Part shown: positions 1 to 8,847 of the stretch, piece after piece
How the letters are laid out: each line of letters starts with the position of its first letter
How positions within the stretch are numbered: position 1 is the stretch's first letter
DNA from: Nitrospirota bacterium
GTDB lineage: Bacteria > UBA2233
DNA: 64,000 nucleotides
Direction of reading: 5' to 3'
Assembly (NCBI GenBank): GCA_011620345.1
Contig: WOZJ01000071.1
Span: 16,580-80,579 of the forward strand
Program-made: the position numbers and the translations under genes
Notes under the pieces: generated by a model
Told to the model about the DNA's origin: nothing
The model's database searches: none
What the model saw: only the letters and a program-made list of their open reading frames with translations

Positions 1-1
1 G

Positions 2-2332
2 GGCTCATGGGTACCGGACAGGTTACGGTTGGAGTTTGCGAGCGTAATGATCGGCCCAAACGTGTTCTCGCTCAAAGGAGCCTTAGAGCCGAAAAGCTTG
101 AGCTATGCAGACCTTGCTTTTGAGCTTGACGCCAAGGACTTGAGCGCGCTTTCTAGCCCTCTTGGCATGTCTATTCAAGGTGCCATGTACTCCAAGGGGA
201 CGTTGAAAAAGGAAAAAAAGCGATGGCTCTCGAAAGGGAAGCTTTCTGGCGAAGCCCTGAGAGTTCGTACCTACGAGATCGGAAGGCTGGATGGGTCATG
301 GGATGGGTTGTTTCAGGAAGGCCAGCCAAAGGGCCGGTTTAGCGCGAGCATCGAAGAGATGCGGGCAGGAATAGGGTTTCGTACCGTGCGAGTTCTAGTT
401 ACGGGCGCGCATACGCTGAATGTATCGTTGGACGCCACGGATACGCGCTTTGGGGGAACGTACGGCCTAAAGACAAGGATCACACCCGGGAAGGAGGCCT
501 GGCGTGTAATGCTCGATTCTTTCCAGATCAAGACCCCCAAGGCAAACTGGAGGCTCGCAAGGCCGACCGAACTGACGGTCTTCTCCGTTGGGGGCTTTTC
601 GGTAGGAAGGCTCGAGCTGACCGACGGAGGGCAGGCTCTATTTCTTGAAGGGGCCGCTGGTAAGGAAAAGATCAATTTGCGCCTCATGCTGTCCGGTGTC
701 CAACTGGACCCGCTATTTAGCCTCTTGAACCCATCTTTTCAAGGCTTGGCGGCCGAGGTGAACGGAGGGGTCGAACTCTTGGGCAGCCGGCATGCGCCCG
801 TTATTAGGGCAAAGGCGGCGTTTAAGGACGTTCGGTTGGGTAAGCGGACCTACGGAACGCTCAACGTTGGTATGGCTTACGAGAACAACCTTGCAACCCT
901 TAATGCCTCTTGGCCGTCCCAGAAAACGCGCGTGATGGTCTGGCAGCCCGTGGGAGTCTCGCTCGCCCAAGGGGTTCAGGTACGCCTCCAAAAGGGCCGG
1001 CGTTTGGAGGCTCGCTCGGACGGACTCGCGCTTGGTCTTCTCGAACCCTTTGTCGGGAGTATGCTAAGCTCCATCGCGGGGGTTGCCCAATTTCAGGTGG
1101 TTGTCGTTGGGGGAGGTACGGACGAGAAGTCTATAAACGGGTCGTTTGCTGTCCAGGATGGTTATGTTCGGATGGAAAAGCTTGGGACCGAGGCTATTTT
1201 TGAGGCATTTCAAGTCCATTTTTTGGGAACGCGCGCGCGCGTATCCATCAAGGCCCACGATGCCGACGGCGGGCGGATCGCTATAAGCGGCACATTCGGC
1301 CTTCAAGGGTTGCAGGCGGAAGGCCTGGATCTGCGTCTATCGGCCAGAACGTTTTCTCTTGCCAGGGTGCCAAACTACCAGATTAAAGCGGATGCAAGCC
1401 TTGCGCTTCAAGGAGCCTTGCGGTCTCCATCGCTTTCCGGTGAGGTTGTCTTTCGAAAGAGCCTGCTCAACCCGAATCTTGGCCTCCTCTCAAAAAAGGG
1501 TATCGCAAAGGACACGACGGTCTATGTCCACGGAAAGGAAGAAAACACCGCGCAAAAGACAAAGCGTAGCCGTACAAATTGGTCCAACCCTCTTCGTTCC
1601 CTACGTATGGACGTGCGCCTTCGAATTACCGAAGATGTCTTGGTTCGGAGGACGGACGTAACGGCCAATCTTAGAGGAAACGTCCAAGTGCGCAAAGAAC
1701 CAGAAGGCCCCGTAACGCTCGAAGGCAGTATCGAGGTTGCGAGGGGCTGGCTGAACGTCTACTCAAAGAGGTTTACCATCGAACGCGCCAAGGCTACCTT
1801 TACGGAGGCTACGGGCCTGAACCCTCTTTTGGACATAATCAGCGTGTACACGACGAGCGAGTACACGGTTTACGTCGTTGTTCGAGGTGAGGCCAAAATG
1901 CCTCAGGTCGAATTCAAAAGCGTGCCTGAGCTTGACAAAGCAGACATCCTTTCTGTCCTGCTGTTCGGCAAGCCTCAAAGTGGCCTCGGGTCTACTGAGC
2001 AGGCTTCTTTTCAGTCTCAAGCGGCCTCGGCCTCGGGCGGAATGATTGCCAGCACGTTGCTCTCGGAGCTTCGTGAGGAGCTCGGAGTGAGCGGTTTGGG
2101 GTTTCAAATAGAAGAGTTCAGCGTGACGGACAATAACAGAGATAGCGGCAGGATAGGGCTTGGCCGCTACATCGGACCGAAAACCTACGTCCGATTCTAT
2201 CATAGCCTGAACCCTCAAGAGGGTGAGGAGGTGGCTGTAGATTATCACCTGACGCCAAAATTGGGCATAAGCGCCCACACGACCTCTCAAGGGACGAACG
2301 GCGTAGATGTCTTTTTGCATACCCAGTATTGA
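2..2332 (+). CDS. tamB: TamB-family translocation/assembly module protein, C-terminal part (5'-partial)
   Basis: The reading frame is open to the left window edge, so the 767 residues after the TTG at 29 are only the C-terminal part of a longer protein. The content is repetitive beta-rich sequence typical of TamB (DUF490), with the characteristic end: a segment near 1915-2000 with the pattern ADILSVLLFGKP, then a final beta region with GRYIGPKTYVRFYHS. TamB spans the periplasm from the inner membrane and, with the Omp85 protein TamA, is linked to outer-membrane protein or lipid transport. Family members usually exceed 1000 residues, which fits truncation by the window. The mscS start follows at once. 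A TamA/BamA gene upstream would be expected but is outside the window. The family call is confident; the exact N-terminus cannot be seen. Confidence 0.85.
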   Translation, partial: GSWVPDRLRLEFASVMIGPNVFSLKGALEPKSLSYADLAFELDAKDLSALSSPLGMSIQGAMYSKGTLKKEKKRWLSKGKLSGEALRVRTYEIGRLDGSWDGLFQEGQPKGRFSASIEEMRAGIGFRTVRVLVTGAHTLNVSLDATDTRFGGTYGLKTRITPGKEAWRVMLDSFQIKTPKANWRLARPTELTVFSVGGFSVGRLELTDGGQALFLEGAAGKEKINLRLMLSGVQLDPLFSLLNPSFQGLAAEVNGGVELLGSRHAPVIRAKAAFKDVRLGKRTYGTLNVGMAYENNLATLNASWPSQKTRVMVWQPVGVSLAQGVQVRLQKGRRLEARSDGLALGLLEPFVGSMLSSIAGVAQFQVVVVGGGTDEKSINGSFAVQDGYVRMEKLGTEAIFEAFQVHFLGTRARVSIKAHDADGGRIAISGTFGLQGLQAEGLDLRLSARTFSLARVPNYQIKADASLALQGALRSPSLSGEVVFRKSLLNPNLGLLSKKGIAKDTTVYVHGKEENTAQKTKRSRTNWSNPLRSLRMDVRLRITEDVLVRRTDVTANLRGNVQVRKEPEGPVTLEGSIEVARGWLNVYSKRFTIERAKATFTEATGLNPLLDIISVYTTSEYTVYVVVRGEAKMPQVEFKSVPELDKADILSVLLFGKPQSGLGSTEQASFQSQAASASGGMIASTLLSELREELGVSGLGFQIEEFSVTDNNRDSGRIGLGRYIGPKTYVRFYHSLNPQEGEEVAVDYHLTPKLGISAHTTSQGTNGVDVFLHTQY

Positions 2333-2349
2333 ATTCAGGGGGACATACC

Positions 2350-3735
2350 GTGCCACATTGGCTACGTTTTTCATCCTACGATAAAACGCTCATCCAAATT
2401 GCCCTCGGTGCGCTCGGCCTTTTCTTGGTCGCGAGTATCGCCTACTTTTTCATCCGACTTGTGCTCAAAAGGCTCGTCAAAAAAATACCCGGCTTGGTGG
2501 ATGACCGTATTTTGGCCCTTTCGGACCGCTTTCTATTGCCATTGGTCGTGCTTTTGCTGACCTACGGGTCTTTTGTGTTGCTTCCCTTTACAAATGCATA
2601 CTATAAAATAGCCTCTCAAGCGCTCTTTGTCGTTATTGTCTTTTTTGGTGCATGGTTTCTTTTCCAGGTCTACGGGTTTCTTCTTGGACGTGTCGTACAA
2701 AAAAGAGCCTGGCTTGAGCCTGTGTGGGGAAGCCTTCAGTTTTTTGGGGACGTCATGATCGGCATATCCGCTGCCTGGCTCATTATCACCAAAACCGTTC
2801 CTGAACGGGGGAGGTTTGGAAGGGCGCTTCATCATTTGATCGAACTGCTTTTAATGAGAGGGGGCCGCGTTCTCCTCGTCCTGGCGCTTCTGTTTGTCGC
2901 CGTACAGTTTCTTAGGATGGCGTGCAATCGGATGCACGTCCTCTTGGAAGGGTTCGCCCCTACGATCGAGCGTCAGAAGCGTGCCCAAACGCTAAGTAAC
3001 ATAGTTTATGCCGTCGGGTTCGCGCTGGTGTTGGTCATCGGCATTCTTCTGGTTTTGCGCGAGCTGGGGCTCGACATAGCCCCATTCCTGGCTACTGCGG
3101 GGATCGGCGGCCTGGCCGTTGGCTTTGGCGCGCAAAGCCTCGTAAAAGACGTCATCAGCGGGTTCTTTTTTTTGCTTGAGGACCAAGTTCGCGTGGGTGA
3201 CGTCGTGAATATCGCGGGTAAGGGCGGCTACGTGGAGTCCGTGGGCCTTAGGATCATAAAGTTACGCGATTTCGACGGGAGCCTCCATATTGTTCCGAAC
3301 GGCTCTATTTCTACCGTAACGAACATGACGAAAGACTTTTCCTACTATCTGATGGCTGTACCCGTTGCCTACAAGGAAGACGTGGATGAAGTGATGGAAG
3401 TCTTAAGGGCGGTGGGTAAAGAGCTTCGGCAAGATTCGGCCTTTGCAATGGACATTCTAGACGACCTGGAGGTTGTCGGTGTGGACAAATTCGGGGATTC
3501 CGCCGTGGAAATCCTTGTTCGCATCAAAACAATCCCTATCCGTCAGTGGGTCGTTGGAAGGGAGCTTAGGAGGCGCATCAAGAAAGCCTTCGACGCGCGC
3601 AATATCGAAATACCCTTCCCCCATATGACGCTCTATATCGGCGAGCCCAAGGATAGATCTCCGCAGCCTTTGTATGTTCATTGCGTCAACGAAAGGAATG
3701 GGGGGAGCGCTTCCGAAAAAGAGGCTTCAGACTAA
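2350..3735 (+). CDS. MscS-family mechanosensitive channel
   Basis: 461 residues with several hydrophobic segments in the first half and then the MscS core. A glycine/alanine-rich pore helix (ATAGIGGLAVGFGAQSLVKD) leads into the beta domain with DQVRVGDVVNI, IVPNGSIS and a TNMTKDF segment. The family forms inner-membrane channels that open on membrane tension during hypo-osmotic shock. I chose the GTG at 2350 because AGGGGGA lies six bases upstream; an in-frame TTG at 2329 overlaps the tamB stop and has no ribosome site. The N-terminal half has extra membrane segments beyond the three of E. coli MscS, as in larger MscS-like proteins. The 3' end overlaps the convergent lnt gene by 50 bases. Confidence 0.9.
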   Translation: MPHWLRFSSYDKTLIQIALGALGLFLVASIAYFFIRLVLKRLVKKIPGLVDDRILALSDRFLLPLVVLLLTYGSFVLLPFTNAYYKIASQALFVVIVFFGAWFLFQVYGFLLGRVVQKRAWLEPVWGSLQFFGDVMIGISAAWLIITKTVPERGRFGRALHHLIELLLMRGGRVLLVLALLFVAVQFLRMACNRMHVLLEGFAPTIERQKRAQTLSNIVYAVGFALVLVIGILLVLRELGLDIAPFLATAGIGGLAVGFGAQSLVKDVISGFFFLLEDQVRVGDVVNIAGKGGYVESVGLRIIKLRDFDGSLHIVPNGSISTVTNMTKDFSYYLMAVPVAYKEDVDEVMEVLRAVGKELRQDSAFAMDILDDLEVVGVDKFGDSAVEILVRIKTIPIRQWVVGRELRRRIKKAFDARNIEIPFPHMTLYIGEPKDRSPQPLYVHCVNERNGGSASEKEASD

Positions 3736-5275
3736 CGAGTACGTAGGCCGCGATCAGCAAAACCCAGCCCTCTCCAAAACGGGCATAGAGTGTTATCCCG
3801 CTTTTCCCGACAGGGATGGACACCTCCGACGTCCAGGCTTTGAACAGCCCGGAGGCGTGTCGAATCTCTCCAGACGGCAGGATAAGCGCAGAGATCCCGG
3901 TATTCGTCACCCGAACGAGCGGCAGACGAAGGCTTGTAGCCAAATAGGAGGCGATCCGAAGGTGCTGGTAGGGGGCGGATGTTTTGCCGAACCACGCATC
4001 GTTACTTAAGTTGAACAGCACATTGGCCCCTTGACTAACCATTTTTCTGGCGATTTCCGGGAAAATGGCCTCGTAGCACACGAGCGTCCCGATCGTGTGC
4101 CTGCCGGCCCTTAAGGGATGAACCGTGCGACCAGGGGTAAAGTTGCCGACCTCGCCTACGAGCCTGCCGATGATGGGCACAGGGGCGTACTCGCCAAACG
4201 GGACGAGGTGCACCTTGTCGTAGAAATCCATGAGCCTTCCAGTCCGATCCAGAGCGATTACCCGGTTTCGGTAGCGCCACTCGCCCGAAGGCTCGTCCAA
4301 GGCGGCGTCAATCGTACCCGTGATAAGCGGCGAAGGAAGGGGGAAGAGGCGTTCCAAAAAGTACCGGCGCGCAACGAAATCCGGCGTGAAGAAGAAAGAC
4401 AGGGCCGTCTCTGGCCATACCACCAAATCTGGCGGTTCATGCGTCTTTTGTAGCGCGGCATGCGTAAGGTTTACGTAGGTGTCGATGACAGAGAATTTTT
4501 TAGACTCGTCAAACTTGGAATCTTGGGGGATGTTGCCTTGCACTAGCAGCGCCCGGAGCGTTGTCTTGGGGGCCGCCTCCTTGGCGAAAGAGAGCTTTTT
4601 GACGATCCCGAAACCGAAAGCGAGCGCCAGGCAGGCGATGCCCGTCCAAACCGCCTTCAATACTCGTGCGGACCTTTTACTCTCATGGAAAGCCCGCCAT
4701 GCAGTGGCGCCTAGCAGCGCCAATAAAAAGCTTCCCAGCAATGGCCCTCCAAGCTCGCTGACCTGCGCAAGCGTGGAGGCTGGGTCTAGGGCGTGGCCTA
4801 ACAGGAGCCAGGGAAAACCTCCAAGGAACCTCGATCGGACGAGTTCGAGCACAACCCATACGCTTGCAAGCCAAAAGGCAGAAGGGGTTTTTTTGAACCG
4901 TAGGGCGTACAGGTGGGCAAAGAGCGAAAAAAGGCCGAAAAACGCTCCTAGGTAGGCATAGAGCGGGATGACGATCATGGCGCTTAACCACCAGCCAAAT
5001 TGCCCGTATACGCTTACGGTGTACACCAGCCAGTGCATAAGCAGCACCTCTGAAACCACGCCGAGGCTCAATCCCCAGAGGAAAGCACGCTTTGGGGTCG
5101 GTGCCAACCTCGAGATCTCCAGCAGGCAAAAAACTCCAAGGAGCGCCGATGCAGAAAGCCCGTACGGAGGAAAGGCCAACCAAAACGCGACGCATCCCGA
5201 AGCGAACGGAAGCCAAGGCAGCGCTATTTTTTGACTGTCCTCAGAAGCAAGGATGGGCTTGAGCATGCCTTCCAT
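3686..5275 (-). CDS. lnt: apolipoprotein N-acyltransferase
   Basis: 529 residues. The N-terminal half is a set of membrane helices and the C-terminal half a nitrilase-fold (CN hydrolase) domain. The catalytic triad known from E. coli Lnt is visible: Glu in VVWPETALS, Lys in YDKVHLVPFGEYAP and Cys in LVCYEAIFPE. Lnt transfers the third acyl chain to the N-terminal Cys of lipoproteins in the inner membrane, so it marks a diderm cell. It matches the several lipoprotein genes in this window. The ATG at 5275 shares one base with the corC stop (TGATG), which favours translational coupling over the in-frame TTG one codon earlier. It is the last gene of the phoH-pgpH-ybeY-corC-lnt run. Confidence 0.93.
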   Translation of the reverse strand: MEGMLKPILASEDSQKIALPWLPFASGCVAFWLAFPPYGLSASALLGVFCLLEISRLAPTPKRAFLWGLSLGVVSEVLLMHWLVYTVSVYGQFGWWLSAMIVIPLYAYLGAFFGLFSLFAHLYALRFKKTPSAFWLASVWVVLELVRSRFLGGFPWLLLGHALDPASTLAQVSELGGPLLGSFLLALLGATAWRAFHESKRSARVLKAVWTGIACLALAFGFGIVKKLSFAKEAAPKTTLRALLVQGNIPQDSKFDESKKFSVIDTYVNLTHAALQKTHEPPDLVVWPETALSFFFTPDFVARRYFLERLFPLPSPLITGTIDAALDEPSGEWRYRNRVIALDRTGRLMDFYDKVHLVPFGEYAPVPIIGRLVGEVGNFTPGRTVHPLRAGRHTIGTLVCYEAIFPEIARKMVSQGANVLFNLSNDAWFGKTSAPYQHLRIASYLATSLRLPLVRVTNTGISALILPSGEIRHASGLFKAWTSEVSIPVGKSGITLYARFGEGWVLLIAAYVLVSLKPLFRKRSPHSFR

Positions 5276-6117
5276 CAAGAACTCTGGGTAGGGGATACAG
5301 GTTCAATCCGGACCTTTACCGCCTTTCTTGGGTCAGCCTCGAGAACCAGAAAGCGGTATCCGGAGAGCTCGATCTTTTCCCCAGGCTTCGGGATTCTTCC
5401 TAGGTTGTGCACCAAAAGACCGTTAAGCGTTTCGACATCCTGAGGTTTTTCAAGGACTACCCCCGTCTCTTCCATCAGCTCTTCAAGCGAGATCCTTGCC
5501 AGCACTTCGAACCCTCCCTTAGGGAGGCTGACATAGTCTTTCTCTTCTTCCTCCTCTTGGGAAATAAGGAGGTCTCCAAAGAGCTCTTCCATGAGGTCGT
5601 GCACGGTTACGATCCCCACGGTAGAGCCAAACTCGTCCACCACGACGGCCAGCGTTGTCCTTTTTTCCTGGAAGGATTTCAGAAGCCCAAAAATGCGCTT
5701 TACCTCTGGGACGAGCAGGACAGGCCTTGCGATGCTTTCTACCGGCTCGTCCTGAGGAATGTTTAGGCCGTAGCGCTTTAGAATATCCTTTAGAAAGGCA
5801 ACGCCCGCAATCTCGTCGAGCGTTTCACGATACACGGGCAGCTTCGAGTACCCGCTGTCGATGCTCCGATCGATAAACTCAACAAGCGAAGCGTGCCTTG
5901 GAACGGCGACAATCCTGTCCCTTGGGACCATGATTTCCCGAACCTCCCTCTGCTCGAACTCTCCTAGACGAATCGCCACCTCGCGGATTTCGCCATGGTC
6001 CAGCAGTGCGAGGATTCTTGGGTCGATGTCTCCTTCTTGGCCTACGTCAAACCCGTTGCTTGCCTCGTGGCTTGGTTTTTGTCCCTTAAGACGCAAAAGA
6101 CTGCTTACGATACGCAT
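5275..6117 (-). CDS. corC: CorC/HlyC-type CBS-domain protein
   Basis: 280 residues without the membrane domain of larger HlyC/CorC proteins. Two CBS repeats cover roughly residues 60-185 (starting at REIMVPRDRIVAVP and including VVVDEFGSTVGIVT and DLMEELFGD). A CorC_HlyC C-terminal domain follows (residues about 200-275, with PGEKIELSGYRFLVLEAD). CBS pairs bind adenine nucleotides. In E. coli the short CorC sits beside ybeY and lnt, exactly as here, and is associated with Mg/Co efflux. The start overlaps the ybeY stop by 13 bases. The biochemical role of the short form is less certain than the family assignment. Confidence 0.88.
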   Translation of the reverse strand: MRIVSSLLRLKGQKPSHEASNGFDVGQEGDIDPRILALLDHGEIREVAIRLGEFEQREVREIMVPRDRIVAVPRHASLVEFIDRSIDSGYSKLPVYRETLDEIAGVAFLKDILKRYGLNIPQDEPVESIARPVLLVPEVKRIFGLLKSFQEKRTTLAVVVDEFGSTVGIVTVHDLMEELFGDLLISQEEEEEKDYVSLPKGGFEVLARISLEELMEETGVVLEKPQDVETLNGLLVHNLGRIPKPGEKIELSGYRFLVLEADPRKAVKVRIEPVSPTQSS

Positions 6118-6614
6118 GGGTCGAAAATGCCTTCCAAAAGTTCCCAGTTTAGATGCGGGTGGGTAGTTGCTAGCACAAGACGCTCGAGCGTACGCATCGT
6201 CATCTCTGCCGAAGCGCCTCGCGTGTGGTCATAACCGGCCAAGTGGAGGAGTCCGTGGACCCAGAGTCTCAAGACGACAGATTCGTAGGGAAGGTTTTTT
6301 TCCTTGGCACGCCGTAGGGCCCATTCTCCATTGAGGACGACATCGCCCATGTTGCGGTCCTCCAGCCCGTAACCAAAGCTCAGGACATTAGTTGCGGTAT
6401 CTTTCTTCCGGTAGCGCGCATTGAGGGTTTGAGAGGTTTGATTGCCCACAAGCGCCAGGGCAATGCCGTACCCCTCAAAGCCCAAGGCGCTTAAGTGCCG
6501 CCTCATCGTAGCCTTGAATGGCCGGATATTCAGGTTTCGAGAAAGGGCCGGGCTTTCTGGTATTAGCGCGACGTTGACCCTCGGGTTTTGCAACCTGTTG
6601 ACGGACAAGCTCAT
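6105..6614 (-). CDS. ybeY: endoribonuclease YbeY (rRNA maturation factor)
   Basis: About 169 residues. The zinc-binding signature HGLLHLAGYDH (three His of the H-x3-H-x5-H motif) and the preceding NVLSFGY segment identify YbeY, a metal-dependent RNase needed for 16S rRNA 3' processing and ribosome quality control. The start is uncertain. The typical YbeY first strand and helix (from VNVALIPESPAL to MRRHLSALGF) lie upstream of the pgpH stop, so the ATG at 6614 is preferred although it has no good ribosome site and overlaps pgpH by 140 bases. A later ATG at 6506, with AAGG five bases before it, would cut off that N-terminal structure. The downstream end overlaps corC. Confidence 0.9.
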   Translation of the reverse strand: MSLSVNRLQNPRVNVALIPESPALSRNLNIRPFKATMRRHLSALGFEGYGIALALVGNQTSQTLNARYRKKDTATNVLSFGYGLEDRNMGDVVLNGEWALRRAKEKNLPYESVVLRLWVHGLLHLAGYDHTRGASAEMTMRTLERLVLATTHPHLNWELLEGIFDPCVS

Positions 6615-8847
6615 AGCGGACACGCCCATGGTAGATGCTTATAAGGGTTTCAATCAAGCTCCTAGCGATCGCATGCAAGTCTTTGAGCGTCATGTCGCAA
6701 CCGTCTAGCTGACCGTCCAAAAATTTGGTCCGGATTGTTCGCTGGACAAGCCCTTGTATCCTGGCGACAGAGAACTCGGGCAGCGTCCTCGCGCTTGCCT
6801 CGAGAGAATCGGCGAGCATCAAGACGCCCGCCTCCTTGGAGCGCGGCTTTGGGCCAGGGTAGCGGAAGTCCGGCTCTTGGACGTTCGGGTCGAGGAGGAC
6901 GGCCTTATCGAAGAAGAACTTGATCAACGTGGTGCCGTGGTGTTCCGGGATCATTCGGGTCACCGCTTCCGGAAGCTTATGGGCCCTGGCCAACTCGATT
7001 CCCTCTTTGACATGCGCCTTTATGATCAACGCGCTCAATGTAGGGGATAGGCCATCGTGGCAGTTGGGCTCTCCTGGCCTTAGGTTTTCGACATAATACT
7101 GAGGCCTTCTCATCTTGCCGATGTCGTGAAAATACGCTCCGACACGGACAAGCAGCGCGTTGGCTCCGATCTGTTTGGCCGCACGGTCTGCCAGCACGCT
7201 CATCGTCAAAGAATGACTGTACGTTCCCGGGGCGAGCATGGCCAGCTTTTTAAGCAGAGGGTGCTCCATCGAGGAAAGCTCGAGCAACGAAAGCGTGGTT
7301 GCGTAACCAAACGCATACTCGATCAGCGGAAGAAGGCCCAATGACAAGATTGTAGTTAGCCAGTTGCCCACGTTGGCTGCAAGTATGCCAAGGAGGAATT
7401 TCTGGAAAGAGACAGTCCCGGGCGAGGGGAACCCCTCAATCAGGGCAACCAACACGACGATGGCCATACCCATGAAAGATGTCTGTCTGCCAAGCTTGAG
7501 AAAACCCGTCCTGCTCTCCAGTCGTGAAAACCAGATAAGGAGCGTGCATCCCATCAGAAAGGCATAAAGAGAGGCATACGCCGCAGGGGGGAGGAACCAG
7601 CCAATCAAAAGACTGTAGAGCGTAAGGAAAATAAACGATTCCTTTGGGCCGAAGATGGAGCGAACGAGCATTGGGGCCAAGGTAACGGGCAAGCAAGCGA
7701 TTGCCAAGAATTGGTCAAACCCGTTCTTGGGAGAAACCTCGAGCACTTTGAGAATGCCCGCTCTTGAGAGAGTAAGGAGCCCAAGGGTAACGACGAGTAG
7801 AAAACCATAGTAGAGAAGGTTCTTTGGCTTAAGCCCTTCTGCTACATCAACGACCGGGGCCACTCTAATGGCATAGAGGAGTGCGAGGAACATTAGCAGC
7901 GAAGTACCAATGAAGTAAGAGAGGGCAAACCCCGTTGAGGCCTGGGCGTTTTTCTTGAGCTTTTCGAGCTGTTCGGGGTAGATAACCTCGTCTTGATGAA
8001 CGATGACCTCTCCCTTGCGGACCGTTCGAAGGACGGGAGGGGTCTTTTCGTACGTCACCTTTTTCCTAAGGAGCGTGCTTTCCTGGTCAAAATAGACGTT
8101 TGGCAGAAGAAGTTCGGAGATATATCCAGCAAGCCCTTCTTTCCCGGGCAGGTCGTTGGGCAGCGTTTTGACAAGGCGATCGTATAGCGATTGTCTGGCT
8201 TCGCTGCGCCCGATGAAGCGCTCTGGGGCAATCTCGATCTCTTTGCCGTTCCTTAGACGTACGACGTAAGGCCGGCTTGGGTTGGTTTCGGCCATGGGGC
8301 CGGCAGGCTCCTCCCGGACAAAGCTCGAGGCGTAGACGTTGGCCACCTCGAGGGCGAGCCGTTCTTGCAGGTCTTCAGAAACTCCTTCTTTGCTTAAAAA
8401 GGTAAGTGCCTCTTTTGGAGGCCTAAGCCCCGTGTGCTCAAAGAGCGCTTGTTCGCATTCGAGCGGAGCATTCCTTTTAAACGCTTTTGTACACGTTTTG
8501 AGTGCCAGCCCAAGGTTTCGAACGATAAGGTCCGGAATTTCTTCGGCCAAGAAATAAACGGGCGGAACCTCGAGGGCCGCGCGCTCCTTGGCCTGAAAGG
8601 TCGCTGCAGGGTCGACGACTTTGAAGTCTTTTTTAGCGTGAACCGGGTAACGTGCGACATCCCCGACGTTGAAGTTTTCCTTTTTGTGCAACAACTCAGG
8701 ACTTATCGCAAACGTTAGTAGTCCACTTATTCCAAGCAAGATTGTCACTAGAACAACTTTTTTTCGGTTGTCCACCGACACAAACAGGCCTGCCCAGAGC
8801 CGTGAAAGACTAAGCCTCCTTAGGCCAAACGGGCTATTTTCTGCCAT
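6475..8847 (-). CDS. pgpH: 7TM-HD domain phosphohydrolase, PgpH/YqfF type
   Basis: 790 residues. One N-terminal membrane helix (KVVLVTILLGISGLLTF) is followed by an extracytoplasmic 7TMR-HDED region, seven membrane helices at roughly 285-490, and an HD domain with GAYFHDIGKMRRP and the later EHHGT and LADSLE motifs. PgpH proteins hydrolyse cyclic di-AMP in Firmicutes. The phoH-pgpH-ybeY order is widespread. I chose the ATG at 8847 (MAENSPFG), which overlaps the phoH stop by 14 bases; an in-frame upstream start at 8901 lies well inside phoH. The C-terminal tail overlaps ybeY. Whether this organism makes c-di-AMP cannot be seen here. Confidence 0.92.
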   Translation of the reverse strand: MAENSPFGLRRLSLSRLWAGLFVSVDNRKKVVLVTILLGISGLLTFAISPELLHKKENFNVGDVARYPVHAKKDFKVVDPAATFQAKERAALEVPPVYFLAEEIPDLIVRNLGLALKTCTKAFKRNAPLECEQALFEHTGLRPPKEALTFLSKEGVSEDLQERLALEVANVYASSFVREEPAGPMAETNPSRPYVVRLRNGKEIEIAPERFIGRSEARQSLYDRLVKTLPNDLPGKEGLAGYISELLLPNVYFDQESTLLRKKVTYEKTPPVLRTVRKGEVIVHQDEVIYPEQLEKLKKNAQASTGFALSYFIGTSLLMFLALLYAIRVAPVVDVAEGLKPKNLLYYGFLLVVTLGLLTLSRAGILKVLEVSPKNGFDQFLAIACLPVTLAPMLVRSIFGPKESFIFLTLYSLLIGWFLPPAAYASLYAFLMGCTLLIWFSRLESRTGFLKLGRQTSFMGMAIVVLVALIEGFPSPGTVSFQKFLLGILAANVGNWLTTILSLGLLPLIEYAFGYATTLSLLELSSMEHPLLKKLAMLAPGTYSHSLTMSVLADRAAKQIGANALLVRVGAYFHDIGKMRRPQYYVENLRPGEPNCHDGLSPTLSALIIKAHVKEGIELARAHKLPEAVTRMIPEHHGTTLIKFFFDKAVLLDPNVQEPDFRYPGPKPRSKEAGVLMLADSLEASARTLPEFSVARIQGLVQRTIRTKFLDGQLDGCDMTLKDLHAIARSLIETLISIYHGRVRYELVRQQVAKPEGQRRANTRKPGPFSKPEYPAIQGYDEAALKRLGL

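Noticed and set aside
1763..2374. 203-residue minus-strand reading frame over the tamB end
   Set aside because: Lies opposite a clear TamB C-terminus and has no recognisable domain or ribosome site.
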